Part shown: positions 26,120-34,684 of the stretch, piece after piece | Layout: each line of letters opens with the position of its first letter | How positions within the stretch are numbered: position 1 is the stretch's first letter | Assembly: GCF_020783335.1 (NCBI RefSeq) | Contig: NZ_CP086068.1 | Span: 124,001 to 188,000, forward strand | Direction: 5' to 3' | Origin: Mucilaginibacter daejeonensis | GTDB taxonomy: Bacteria; Bacteroidota; Bacteroidia; Sphingobacteriales; Sphingobacteriaceae | Length of the DNA: 64,000 nt | Notes under the pieces: model-generated | What the model was told of the DNA's origin: nothing | What the model saw: only the letters and a program-made list of their open reading frames with translations | The model's database searches: none | Program-made: the position numbers and the translations under genes

Positions 26120-27448
26120 TCACATCTTCGGCATCCGGCGCATCATGTTGGCCATGGCGGCGGGGTTGCTTACTTGTTTCATGATCTTGCGCATGTCCTC
26201 GAATTGCTTGATCAGGCGGTTCACCTCGGCCAGTTCGGTACCCGAGCCTTTGGCTATACGGTTGCGGCGGCTTGGGTTAATGCTGTCAGGGTTCGATTTT
26301 TCGTACGGGGTCATGGAGTTAATGATGGCCTCGATGTTCTTAAAGGCGTCGTCGCCGATCTCCACATCCTTCATCATTTTGCCCACGCCGGGTATCATGC
26401 CCATCAGATCTTTCATGTTACCCATTTTTTTGATCTGCTGTATCTGGCTGTAAAAGTCGTTAAAGTCGAACTTGTTCTTGCGGATCTTCTTTTGCAGTTC
26501 GGCAGCTTGCTTCTCGTCAAATTGCTGCTGGGCACGTTCCACGAGTGATACCACGTCGCCCATGCCCAATATACGCGAGGCCATTCGATCCGGGTGGAAA
26601 ACGTCCAGCGCTTCCATCTTTTCGCCTGTACCAATGAACTTGATCGGCTTGTTCACCACCGAGCGGATCGATAGCGCCGCACCACCGCGGGTGTCACCGT
26701 CCAACTTGGTGAGCACCGCACCGGTAAAGTTCAAACGCTCGTTAAATGTCTTGGCCGTGTTCACCGCGTCCTGACCGGTCATGGCATCCACCACAAATAG
26801 GATCTCGTGCGGGTTAACGGCAGCCTTTACGCGCTCGATCTCCTGCATCATGGCCTCGTCAATAGCTAAACGGCCGGCGGTATCAATGATCACCACGTTG
26901 TTGCCGTTCTGCTTGGCCTGGGCTATACCTTCCAGGGCAATGGCCACCGGGTCTTTGCTCTCTAAGTTGGCATATACCGGTATGCCCACCTGCTCGCCCA
27001 GTACCTGTAACTGGGTAATGGCCGCAGGGCGGTAAATATCATCGGCCACTAAAAGGGGCTTCTTGTTCTTTTGTGTTTTAAGGAAGTTGGCCAGTTTACC
27101 GCTAAAAGTGGTTTTACCGGCACCGTTCAAACCGGCGATCAGGATCACGGTAGGCGTGGCCGGAAAGTTGAGTTCGGCCGTGCTGCCACCCATCAGGGCG
27201 GTCAGCTCATCGTTCATGATCTTAGTGAGCAACTGCCCAGGCGATATAGAGGTGAGCACGTTCTCGCCCAGTGCCTTTTGACGTACCTCGTCGGTAAAAG
27301 CTTTGGCGGTCTTATAGTTCACGTCGGCATCCAGCAGGGCCTTGCGGATCTCTTTCATGGTCTCGGCCACGTTGATCTCGGTAATGGTACCCTGTCCTTT
27401 TAATACTTTGAACGCTCTGTCTAACTTATCGGATAGATTTTCGAACAT
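26120..27448 (-). CDS. ffh: Signal recognition particle protein Ffh (SRP54)
   Basis: 442 residues. Ffh binds 4.5S RNA and signal sequences of membrane proteins as they leave the ribosome, then docks on FtsY. The N domain (1-90) is followed by the GTPase G domain with the P-loop GLNGAGKTTFSGKLA, the DTAGRL box and TKLDGDTRGGAAL. The C-terminal M domain (about 300-442) contains the Met-rich GNMKDLMGMIPGVGKMMKD and the RNA-binding RRNRIAKGSGT. The end MANMMRRMPKM is typical. Length and motif order are complete. The SRP RNA gene is not in the adjoining gap. Confidence 0.97.
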   Translation of the reverse strand: MFENLSDKLDRAFKVLKGQGTITEINVAETMKEIRKALLDADVNYKTAKAFTDEVRQKALGENVLTSISPGQLLTKIMNDELTALMGGSTAELNFPATPTVILIAGLNGAGKTTFSGKLANFLKTQKNKKPLLVADDIYRPAAITQLQVLGEQVGIPVYANLESKDPVAIALEGIAQAKQNGNNVVIIDTAGRLAIDEAMMQEIERVKAAVNPHEILFVVDAMTGQDAVNTAKTFNERLNFTGAVLTKLDGDTRGGAALSIRSVVNKPIKFIGTGEKMEALDVFHPDRMASRILGMGDVVSLVERAQQQFDEKQAAELQKKIRKNKFDFNDFYSQIQQIKKMGNMKDLMGMIPGVGKMMKDVEIGDDAFKNIEAIINSMTPYEKSNPDSINPSRRNRIAKGSGTELAEVNRLIKQFEDMRKIMKQVSNPAAMANMMRRMPKM

Positions 27449-28230
27449 GCTGATATACTGCTTTATTTTGAGGTAACAAAGGTATTATTTTTTGGTGAAA
27501 GTGGGTTAAGGAGTTAGTAGGGGAGTTTTGTGTTCGATGCCTGTAGATCGGCTACCGCTTCTGGGCCGCGGGGGCCCTTTTACTTTTTGTCTTGAAACAA
27601 AAAGTAACAAAAAATTCAAGTCAGTTCCCTATGCTTTTTTGCCGCACAGGCCGTTGCCCTGCAGATCCCGGCAGCACCACGGGCTGTTCAGCTCTCGCGC
27701 CGCTGCGCCCGCGCTTTGCCCTGCGCTTCTGCAAAAGCTGAAAGGCCCTTTTCCAACCGCACATAGTCACCTTATGCTGCCCGGCTCTCGCCCAAAGCTG
27801 GGAACCGACGGGTTGGGGAAGTGACAGTAGCAGTGGTTAGCAGCAGTAGCAGTGCGAAGCACACGCGGCACGCGTGCGCCAGCGCAAAGAGGTGCATATT
27901 CAAATCCCCTCTTGAGAGGGGCAGGGGTGTGTCTCTCGAAGCGATAAGTTGATCATACGAACCGTATAACGTTAAAAAGGAGCGTGAGGCTAACCTGGCG
28001 TTATTAGTTCTCTCGTGGCTACAAAGAATAGCGAATGAGCGCCACCAAGCGATCAGTGAAACGCCTTTGCTTGTTCGACGTGCTACTTTTCTGATGGGAT
28101 GTCGAGCTGCCTTGGCATGACGGGTTGGTCGGTTGGGTGGTTATTGTCCTCCGCAGAGATGGCTTCGTGCCTCGCCATGACGGAGTAGTGAGGGCTGGAA
28201 CTACTCCTTAATGCTTGTGGACAAAGCCTA
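27449..28230. other. Gene-free patchwork of intergenic repeats
   Basis: No convincing gene. The stretch contains a GC-rich patch and at least three hairpins: TTACTTTTTGT/ACAAAAAGTAA (27580-27607), CCCCTC-ttga-GAGGGG (27906-27921), and a GGGCC/GGCCC cluster near 27563-27577. Short fragments such as CTTGGCATGACGGGTTGG and CTCGCCATGACGGAG resemble scattered remains of repeats also seen near 61,200. Reading frames here are interrupted and of odd composition. Confidence 0.6.
27580..27607. repeat. 11-bp perfect inverted repeat in a dispersed intergenic element
   Basis: TTACTTTTTGT, loop CTTGAA, ACAAAAAGTAA. From memory, sequences of this type (ACAAAAAGTAACAAAAA) recur between genes in Sphingobacteriaceae. 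No second copy was found in this window. Confidence 0.6.
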
Positions 28231-28408
28231 CTTCGTGTATCGAAATGCTGTTACAGCCTGTAACAAAATTCCCCAACTTTCCCCACTTTTCATCATTGCG
28301 AAAGTCGTAAAAACCCAACTTTTTCCAGAAAAAGCATATAAAAAGCCAAAATGTAACACCCAATGTAACACTGAAACACACAAATGTAACACCGCGCTGG
28401 TGTATCAA
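28231..28408 (-). repeat. Dispersed 178-bp intergenic repeat, copy A
   Basis: Read on the minus strand from TTGATACACC to ACACGAAG, it aligns without gaps to 59410-59587; by hand I count about 149 identical bases of 178. It contains three GTGTTACAT motifs, a CTTTTT-ctgg-AAAAAG hairpin and the inverted pair TGTTACA/TGTAACA. An open frame runs through it, but almost all differences between copies change amino acids, so coding is unlikely. Confidence 0.85.
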
Positions 28409-28501
28409 TGTGTCGCAAAGCGCCCATTCAGCCAACAAAACGACGGCTAATTATGAAATTGCTGATCAGCGTTCGGCAGCGTGTACAGGGTATCATTACC
28501 C

Positions 28502-29494
28502 TCACTTATCCTCAGCAAACTCTTCGCCTACGCTTTGGCGCAGGTCGTAAAGGAGCCATTGTTTTTTGGCGATGTCTTGCGTGTGCTGTTGTAGCAGTTT
28601 AATGAAGTCGTTCACGCCTACCGGCTCATTGCCATTACCATGGATGAGCACGATACTGCCTGCCTGGGGCTGTTGTCCTTTGGCCAGCCAGGCATCGGTA
28701 CCCACGGGGATGAGTCCAAAATCGGTCACCTTTTTCACTACCTGCTGGTCAGACACCAACCCCGGGAAGCGGAAGAACACGGAGGGCGTCAACCCGTTGC
28801 GCAGCATGGCCTTTTCGTTCTCCAACACCTCTACGTTCATATCGGTGCCGGGCTCCAGCAAAAAGTTCTCCTTGAGTGGCAGGGTACTGCTTACCCGATG
28901 GTTATAAGAGTGGTTGATCCAGGTCACATCGATCTGGTGGTTTGCTTGTAGTTCCTTGAGCCAGCCCAGGTCGTCCTGATGTCGGCGCATCCAGCCCCCG
29001 GTAATGGAGAGCGCTATAGGTACGGGCCGTTCTACCTTGGCGAACGCGTTGATCATATCGGTGAACAGGCGCTTATCCAGCGGGCGGTGCGAGGGGCACA
29101 GGTCGGCCGTTAAACTGATGCCTGTCTCTTTAGGCATGCCGCGTTCTATCCCGGCATCCTGTATCACTACCGACTCTTTCTCCGCCTTGCTCAGGGCCTT
29201 TTCATAAGGCGTACGTGCAAAAAAGCTGCGTACCTGGTCAAGGCTCATGGGCTTAACGGTATATGAGGAGGCCTCGTTCACCTGCGTGTCGAGCGTTTGA
29301 GGGTCTACCAGTAAAAAGTATGTTTTGCCGTGATCACTGAATTGCCTTAAAATGATACGGTCTTGCGGGTAATGGCGTGCCCAACCATAGTATGGGCGGT
29401 AATTCCCGATGTGTGAATAATTGGCCTGGGCCGATACTTTTCCGGCCAGGCATACCATGATGGATAGGGAGCACCACAACACACGTTTGAACAT
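28502..29494 (-). CDS. Secreted polysaccharide deacetylase (NodB-type)
   Basis: 330 residues from the ATG at 29494; an in-frame ATG at 29545 lies before the signal peptide and is rejected. Signal peptide MFKRVLWCSLSIMVCLAGKV ends near AQA. The NodB domain spans about 120-315. Motif 1 reads LTADLCPSHR and not TFDDGP, so one of the two aspartates is absent; motif 2 is HSYNHR, giving the two metal histidines; motif 3 is RFPG and motif 4 is VLIHGNG. The family removes acetyl groups from chitin, peptidoglycan or other glycans outside the cytoplasm. The substrate is not readable. The first ~110 residues are an extra N-terminal region I do not recognise. Confidence 0.85.
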   Translation of the reverse strand: MFKRVLWCSLSIMVCLAGKVSAQANYSHIGNYRPYYGWARHYPQDRIILRQFSDHGKTYFLLVDPQTLDTQVNEASSYTVKPMSLDQVRSFFARTPYEKALSKAEKESVVIQDAGIERGMPKETGISLTADLCPSHRPLDKRLFTDMINAFAKVERPVPIALSITGGWMRRHQDDLGWLKELQANHQIDVTWINHSYNHRVSSTLPLKENFLLEPGTDMNVEVLENEKAMLRNGLTPSVFFRFPGLVSDQQVVKKVTDFGLIPVGTDAWLAKGQQPQAGSIVLIHGNGNEPVGVNDFIKLLQQHTQDIAKKQWLLYDLRQSVGEEFAEDK

Positions 29495-29521
29495 AAAATC
29501 GAAAACCAGATGTTTTATAAA

Positions 29522-29529
29522 TATGTTTG
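29522..29529 (+). promoter_or_regulatory. Candidate -7 box for pdxJ
   Basis: TATGTTTG matches TAnnTTTG and lies 39 bases before the ATG at 29569, in the short gap between divergent genes. No -33 element at a normal distance was found. Confidence 0.35.
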
Positions 29530-29568
29530 CACTAAGATAATTCATTCAGAACAGTAATTTTTGTGCCG

Positions 29569-30297
29569 ATGGTCCGTCTTTCAGTCAACATCAATAAAAT
29601 AGCTACACTACGTAACTCCCGGGGCGGCAACAACCCCGACCTACTGCAGGTAGCCAAAGATTGTGAACGCTTTGGTGCGCAGGGTATCACCGTACACCCG
29701 CGGCCCGATGAGCGCCACATCCGGTATGATGATGTATATGCGTTGAAAGACATCGTGACCACCGAATTCAATATAGAAGGTAATTGCGAGGAACAAAAAT
29801 TCGTTGACCTGGTACTGGCCGTTAAGCCGCACCAGGTGACCTTGGTGCCTGACGCCACCGGGCAGCTTACCTCTAACCATGGCTGGGATACCATTACCCA
29901 TAAGCGTTACCTGCAGGATATGGTGGAATGTTTTAAGGACGAAGGTATCCGGGTATCGTTATTCGTGGATCCGCTTAACGATATGGTAGAGGCCGCCGCC
30001 GAGACCGGTACCGACCGGGTGGAACTGTACACCGAAGCTTATGCCAGCCACTACAACTTCGGCATCGAACTGGCCGCTGCGCCTTATGTACAAGCTGCCG
30101 AGGTGGCTCAAAAGGTAGGTTTAGGCCTCAACGCCGGTCATGACCTCGACCTGCGCAACCTTAAATATTTTGCCCAGCATGTACCCGGTTTGCAGGAAGT
30201 GAGCATAGGCCATGCCCTGATCTGCGATGCCTTATACTATGGCCTTGAGAATACCATCCAGATGTATCTGCAACGATTGGTGTCCGAACAAAAATAA
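29569..30297 (+). CDS. pdxJ: Pyridoxine 5'-phosphate synthase PdxJ
   Basis: 242 residues from the ATG at 29569 (a GTG lies two codons upstream). PdxJ condenses 3-amino-1-hydroxyacetone phosphate with 1-deoxyxylulose 5-phosphate to make pyridoxine 5'-phosphate, the last ring-forming step of the DXP-dependent vitamin B6 route. The TIM-barrel motifs are clear: [17 protein letters not shown] near the start, [51 protein letters not shown] and [17 protein letters not shown]. Length is normal. pepT follows on the same strand 88 bases later, separated by an inverted repeat. Confidence 0.97.
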   Translation: MVRLSVNINKIATLRNSRGGNNPDLLQVAKDCERFGAQGITVHPRPDERHIRYDDVYALKDIVTTEFNIEGNCEEQKFVDLVLAVKPHQVTLVPDATGQLTSNHGWDTITHKRYLQDMVECFKDEGIRVSLFVDPLNDMVEAAAETGTDRVELYTEAYASHYNFGIELAAAPYVQAAEVAQKVGLGLNAGHDLDLRNLKYFAQHVPGLQEVSIGHALICDALYYGLENTIQMYLQRLVSEQK

Positions 30298-30312
30298 ACC
30301 CATACTACATCA

Positions 30313-30357
30313 ATATGGCATTTTGGATACCTTTAATAGGCGGCCTAAATGCCATAT
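30313..30357. repeat. 11-bp perfect inverted repeat between pdxJ and pepT
   Basis: ATATGGCATTT (30313-30323) and AAATGCCATAT (30347-30357) with 23 bases between. No T run follows directly, so it may be a regulatory site or leader hairpin for pepT, or a weak terminator for pdxJ. Confidence 0.45.
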
Positions 30358-30385
30358 TTGTATCATACCATCATTTACTCGTTTG

Positions 30386-31627
30386 ATGAACGAATTGAAC
30401 TTTACGGTAACAGAGCGCTTTTTACGCTACGTTACTATCGATACCCAGTCTGACCCTGGGTCGCCCACCTGCCCATCCACCGAAAAGCAAAAAGACCTTG
30501 GCCGCATACTGATTCAGGAGCTACTGGACATGGGTATCCATGATGCCCACTTAGACGAACATGGCTATGTGTATGCTACCATCCCGTCCAATACCGATAA
30601 GGATGTGCCGGTGATCTGTTTTTGCTCACACATGGATACCTCGCCCGATTGCAGCGGGGCTGGTGTAAAGCCCATCATCCATCGCAATTATCAGGGTCAG
30701 GATATCGTATTACCTGATGATGCCAGCCAGGTACTTACCCCGGCCGATCATCCGCAATTGCGCAACCAACTGGGTAATGACATCATTACCGCCAGCGGCA
30801 CCACCTTATTAGGGGCCGACAACAAAGCCGGTGTGGCCGAGATCATGGATGCCTGTAACCAGCTGCTACACCACCCGGAGATCAAACACGGAACGATCAA
30901 GATCCTGTTTACACCTGACGAAGAGATCGGTAGAGGGGTAGATAAGGCGGACCTCCAAAAGTTAGGAGCCTTTGCTGCCTATACCATGGATGGCGAAACG
31001 GCCGGCAACATGGAGAACGAGACCTTCTCGGCCGATGGCGCTAAGCTGACCATTAATGGGGTGAGCGCCCATCCGGGTTTCGCCAAAGGACAAATGCAAA
31101 GTGCCATCAAGATCGCCGGGCAGATCATCGCGGCCCTGCCGTTCGACCTGTCGCCTGAGGGTACCGAGGGAAAGGAAGGCTTTGTGCACCCGGTAGGTGT
31201 GAGTGGCCATGTGGAGCAAGCTACCATCGAGTTCATCATTCGTGATTTTAGTGATGCCAAATTGCCGGAGCATGCAAAGGTGATCGAGACCATTGTTCAG
31301 GAGGTGTTGGCCGATTTCCCGGGAGCCACTTACTCATTGCAGGTAAAAGAGCAATATCGCAACATGAAAAGTGTGCTTGACCAATATCCGCAGATCGTTG
31401 AGTATGGCATGGAGGCCATCAAGCGTACCGGCCTGGAGGCTCGTTTGTGCAGCATCCGTGGAGGTACAGATGGTTCGCGGTTGTCATTCATGGGCCTGCC
31501 CACACCTAACATATTCGCTGGCGAGCATGCCTTTCATGGTCGTCAGGAATGGGTATCGGTACAGGACATGCAAAAAGCGGTAGAGACCATTTTGCACCTT
31601 TGCGCTATTTGGGAAGAAAGGAGTTAG
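30386..31627 (+). CDS. pepT: Peptidase T (tripeptide aminopeptidase)
   Basis: 413 residues from the ATG at 30386; the frame is open upstream inside pdxJ, but the family begins at MNELNFTVTERFLRY. PepT is a cytoplasmic di-zinc M20 peptidase that removes the N-terminal residue from tripeptides. Zinc ligands and catalytic residues are visible: SHMDTSPD (H82, D84), LLGADNKAGVAE, TPDEEIGRG and the final GEHAFHGRQEWV. The dimerisation lid domain lies at about 205-320. All motifs and the length are intact. Confidence 0.96.
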   Translation: MNELNFTVTERFLRYVTIDTQSDPGSPTCPSTEKQKDLGRILIQELLDMGIHDAHLDEHGYVYATIPSNTDKDVPVICFCSHMDTSPDCSGAGVKPIIHRNYQGQDIVLPDDASQVLTPADHPQLRNQLGNDIITASGTTLLGADNKAGVAEIMDACNQLLHHPEIKHGTIKILFTPDEEIGRGVDKADLQKLGAFAAYTMDGETAGNMENETFSADGAKLTINGVSAHPGFAKGQMQSAIKIAGQIIAALPFDLSPEGTEGKEGFVHPVGVSGHVEQATIEFIIRDFSDAKLPEHAKVIETIVQEVLADFPGATYSLQVKEQYRNMKSVLDQYPQIVEYGMEAIKRTGLEARLCSIRGGTDGSRLSFMGLPTPNIFAGEHAFHGRQEWVSVQDMQKAVETILHLCAIWEERS

Positions 31628-32056
31628 CGGGGCTTACAGGAGCGTTCGGCCGATAACTGGCACGCCTTTGCCCAAAGTGAGGCGATCTTTGCATGATAGT
31701 TGCAACCAAATGTCAGGTAGCAATGGATAAGCCTTATCGCATCGATATCGCCGGTTAAATTTTGAACCAATAGTTACGGTTCAAGACGATACACCAAAGT
31801 GCGCCATGATCACCATCAAGGTGGTCTATCAAGTCAAAGATCTGCATGATCGGCAAACAACTTGACCTGTAATTAACATGCTGAACGGTTTAACGCCTGA
31901 TAAATAGAACTTTATTAGACCTGTAATTTAAACCTTAAGCAAAATGTGTATTTTAGTTGAGGTTTAAAGTATCGGTGATGCTACAATATAACTGGATGCA
32001 GTTGATGGAGTTCCGGCCTGCGACCGATCATCAACTTCGACCGATTTTATCATAAC
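31628..32056. other. Intergenic region before the TPR gene
   Basis: No gene is evident. An 11-base direct repeat GACCTGTAATT occurs at 31864-31874 and 31918-31928. The second half is AT-rich and probably holds the promoter of the TPR gene, but I could not place a convincing TAnnTTTG box. Confidence 0.4.
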
Positions 32057-34396
32057 ATGGGGAAATTTTTACTTACTATTGCGCTTTTTTTACCCATCTG
32101 GGTATTTGCCCAAAATGCTGATACCTACATTCAGGCGGGTAACAAAAAAGATAAGTTAAAAAATTACAACGGAGCCATTCAGGATTATACCCGTGCCATC
32201 GCGTTGGATAGCACCAATGCCAACGCCTACTTTTTCAGGGCCAATGCCCGTACCAATGTGAACGATCCTAACGGTGCGATCCAAGATTATACCCGCGCCA
32301 TTCGTTACAAACCAGATCTGGGTGAGGCCTACCTCTATCGTGCCAATGCACTAAGTAAGTTAGAGAATTACCAGGCCGCCGTTCAGGATTATACTACGGC
32401 GTTAAGATACCGCCCGAACAACGCCGATGTTTATCATTACCGGGCCAATGCCAAAGCTAACCTGAAAGACAACATCGGTGCGATCGATGATTTTACCAAG
32501 GCCATTAAGCTACAGCCCAATAACCCTGACCTTTTTACCTACCGAGGTGTGGCCTACAGCAACCAGGGTGAGAACGAAGAAGCCATATCCGATTACGACC
32601 GCGCCATTAAGCTGCAACCGCGTAATGCATCTTTATATTACTACCGTGCTAATGCCAAAGCAGCTATCAAGAACTACAACGGTGCTATACTTGATTTCAA
32701 CCAAGCCCTTGCCCTGAACCCGAGCAATGCAGAGGCATATTATTACCGTGGTAACGCCCGTGCCAATATGGGCAACAACCAGGGAGCGATCGTTGATTAC
32801 AACCAGGCCATCAGGCTTAACCCTAAGCTGACCGAGCTTTACCATTACCTGGCCAACGCTAAGGTAAATGTTGATGACAACCGTGGTGCCATAGCCGGTT
32901 ACACCAAGGCCATAGCCGAGAACCCGAACAATGCGGAGCTATACTTACGCCGTGGGGTGGCTTATGTGAATATCAACAACAAGGCTAAAGCTTTACCTGA
33001 CCTGAACAAAGCTATCGAACTGGATCCCGATGGATTCCCTGAAGCTTACCGTACCAGGGCAGGTATCCGTTATGACAATAAAGATTACGAAGGCGCAGTA
33101 GATGATGCGGACGCCGTGATCAAGAACGACCCTAAGGATGCCAACGCCTTTGCGATCAGGGGGGCTGCCAAGACATACTTAAAAGATACCGTTGCTGCCT
33201 TAGGCGACCTGAACACTGCCTTGCAACTGAACCCTCGCGATAGCTATGCCTATTATTTGCGCGGGACGGTGAAACGCGATATGAAAGATTATCGCGGAGC
33301 CATTGAGGACCTGACCAAGGCCATTGAGCTAAGGCCGAATTATACTGATGCTTACCTGGAGCGTGGCAATGCCCGCGCACGTACACGCAACTTTGCTGGC
33401 GCTGCTCAGGATTATCAGCGCGTGCTGGATTCATCGCCGCGCAGTGCGGAGGCCTATCTTAAACTGGGTAACGCCCGGGCCTTGTTTCGCGATTATCAGG
33501 GTGCAATAGATACGTATAACCTCGGCCTGCGCATCGAGCCTAAGAATACTGCTTTTTACATCAAACGCGGTGTGGCCAAAAGCAAGCTGGGTGATACCCA
33601 AGGCGCGGCGCGTGATTTTAACCAGGTTTTGCGTATCGATACCGGCTCCTCAGAAGCCTATCAGAACCGTGGCAACCTCAAAGCCGGTTACGGCGATTAC
33701 GAAGGTGCCCTGGCCGATATCAACACGGCTATCTCCAAAAAACCTAACGAGGAGGCATACTTGTTCCTGGGCAATGCGCAGGCAGGCTTGAACGACTACT
33801 TAGGCGCGATAGATAGCTACAATAAGGCGATCGATATGAATACCAACAGTGCTAAGGCCTACTACTACCGTGGTTTGGCCAAAAGCAGCCTGCCCGACTC
33901 ATTAGGCGCCATGGATGATTTCCGTAAAGCCTATGAGTATGATCCGCAGGATGAGGACGTCTTTGTATACCGCGGTCTGGCTAAATTCAACATGGCCGAT
34001 ACCATCAATGCCATACAGGAGTACAACACGGCGATCGATATGAATCCCAACAACTCTGATGCTTACCTGTACCGCGGCATGGCCAAGCTGAAGTTGATGG
34101 ATAAGATCGGTGCCATGATGGACTACAATATGGCCATTCAAATGAACCCGGCCAGTAAAATAGCTTTCTATAGAAGGGGTGTCTTAAAGTCGATACAAAG
34201 GGATAACAAAGGAGCCATAGATGACCTGACCACCGCCATTAGTTTGGACGGGCGGTTACGGGATGCCTTTTATGAACGGGGCCTGATCCGTATCCAATTC
34301 TCGGCCGAGAAGATCAATGGTTGTATTGACCTGAGCAAAGCGGGCGAGTTAGGCTTAAAAAAGGCATACGATGCTATTAAGCAATATTGCAATTGA
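32057..34396 (+). CDS. Secreted TPR solenoid protein with about 21 repeats
   Basis: 779 residues. Signal peptide MGKFLLTIALFLPIWVFA. Nearly all the rest (about 20-765) is a continuous array of about 21 tetratricopeptide repeats of 34 residues. Each follows the pattern A-Y-Y-Y-R-G-N-A-R then G-A-I-x-D-Y-x-x-A-I-x-L-x-P-N. There is no other domain, so it should fold as a long right-handed superhelix in the periplasm and act as a protein-binding scaffold. The repeats have kept a close consensus, which is uncommon for such a long array. Partners cannot be inferred: the gene is monocistronic, with a terminator behind. Confidence 0.92.
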   Translation: MGKFLLTIALFLPIWVFAQNADTYIQAGNKKDKLKNYNGAIQDYTRAIALDSTNANAYFFRANARTNVNDPNGAIQDYTRAIRYKPDLGEAYLYRANALSKLENYQAAVQDYTTALRYRPNNADVYHYRANAKANLKDNIGAIDDFTKAIKLQPNNPDLFTYRGVAYSNQGENEEAISDYDRAIKLQPRNASLYYYRANAKAAIKNYNGAILDFNQALALNPSNAEAYYYRGNARANMGNNQGAIVDYNQAIRLNPKLTELYHYLANAKVNVDDNRGAIAGYTKAIAENPNNAELYLRRGVAYVNINNKAKALPDLNKAIELDPDGFPEAYRTRAGIRYDNKDYEGAVDDADAVIKNDPKDANAFAIRGAAKTYLKDTVAALGDLNTALQLNPRDSYAYYLRGTVKRDMKDYRGAIEDLTKAIELRPNYTDAYLERGNARARTRNFAGAAQDYQRVLDSSPRSAEAYLKLGNARALFRDYQGAIDTYNLGLRIEPKNTAFYIKRGVAKSKLGDTQGAARDFNQVLRIDTGSSEAYQNRGNLKAGYGDYEGALADINTAISKKPNEEAYLFLGNAQAGLNDYLGAIDSYNKAIDMNTNSAKAYYYRGLAKSSLPDSLGAMDDFRKAYEYDPQDEDVFVYRGLAKFNMADTINAIQEYNTAIDMNPNNSDAYLYRGMAKLKLMDKIGAMMDYNMAIQMNPASKIAFYRRGVLKSIQRDNKGAIDDLTTAISLDGRLRDAFYERGLIRIQFSAEKINGCIDLSKAGELGLKKAYDAIKQYCN

Positions 34397-34425
34397 TATA
34401 TATTATATCTCGATCAAAAAAGCGG

Positions 34426-34455
34426 CTCAAAAGGCCGCTTTTTTCTTTTGCTACC
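34426..34455 (+). terminator. Terminator after the TPR gene
   Basis: AAAAAAGCGGC and GCCGCTTTTTT pair around TCAAAAG, followed by further T residues. Confidence 0.88.
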
Positions 34456-34684
34456 AACGGCTATGAACAATTGTTACGTCGAATCAAATATCATTCTTCA
34501 CTTTTAAGATAAGATATTTCATAAGAATTAGGAATAATAAAAAATGAGTATTAATTTCAGGTCCGTGCTTCCCCAGGCACCATACCTATAACCAATTATC
34601 ACTTTATCTGACCCGAGGACCATGACCGGTGATACGATGGCTATAGTATGACGTACGGGATGCCGATACCCATATCATGACCTT

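Noticed and set aside
27528..27824. 98-codon open frame in the repeat patchwork
   Set aside because: Composition is odd, it begins and ends inside hairpin repeats, and the product resembles no protein.
28208..28438. Small protein encoded in copy A of the 178-bp repeat (76 codons, minus strand)
   Set aside because: Nearly all differences from copy B change amino acids, there is no ribosome-binding site, and the conserved blocks are palindromes and heptamers unrelated to codon frame.
31657..31673. Second sigma-54-like element (TGGCACGCC-TTTGCC) after pepT
   Set aside because: The GG-GC spacing is 9 and not 10, and the next gene starts almost 400 bases later.
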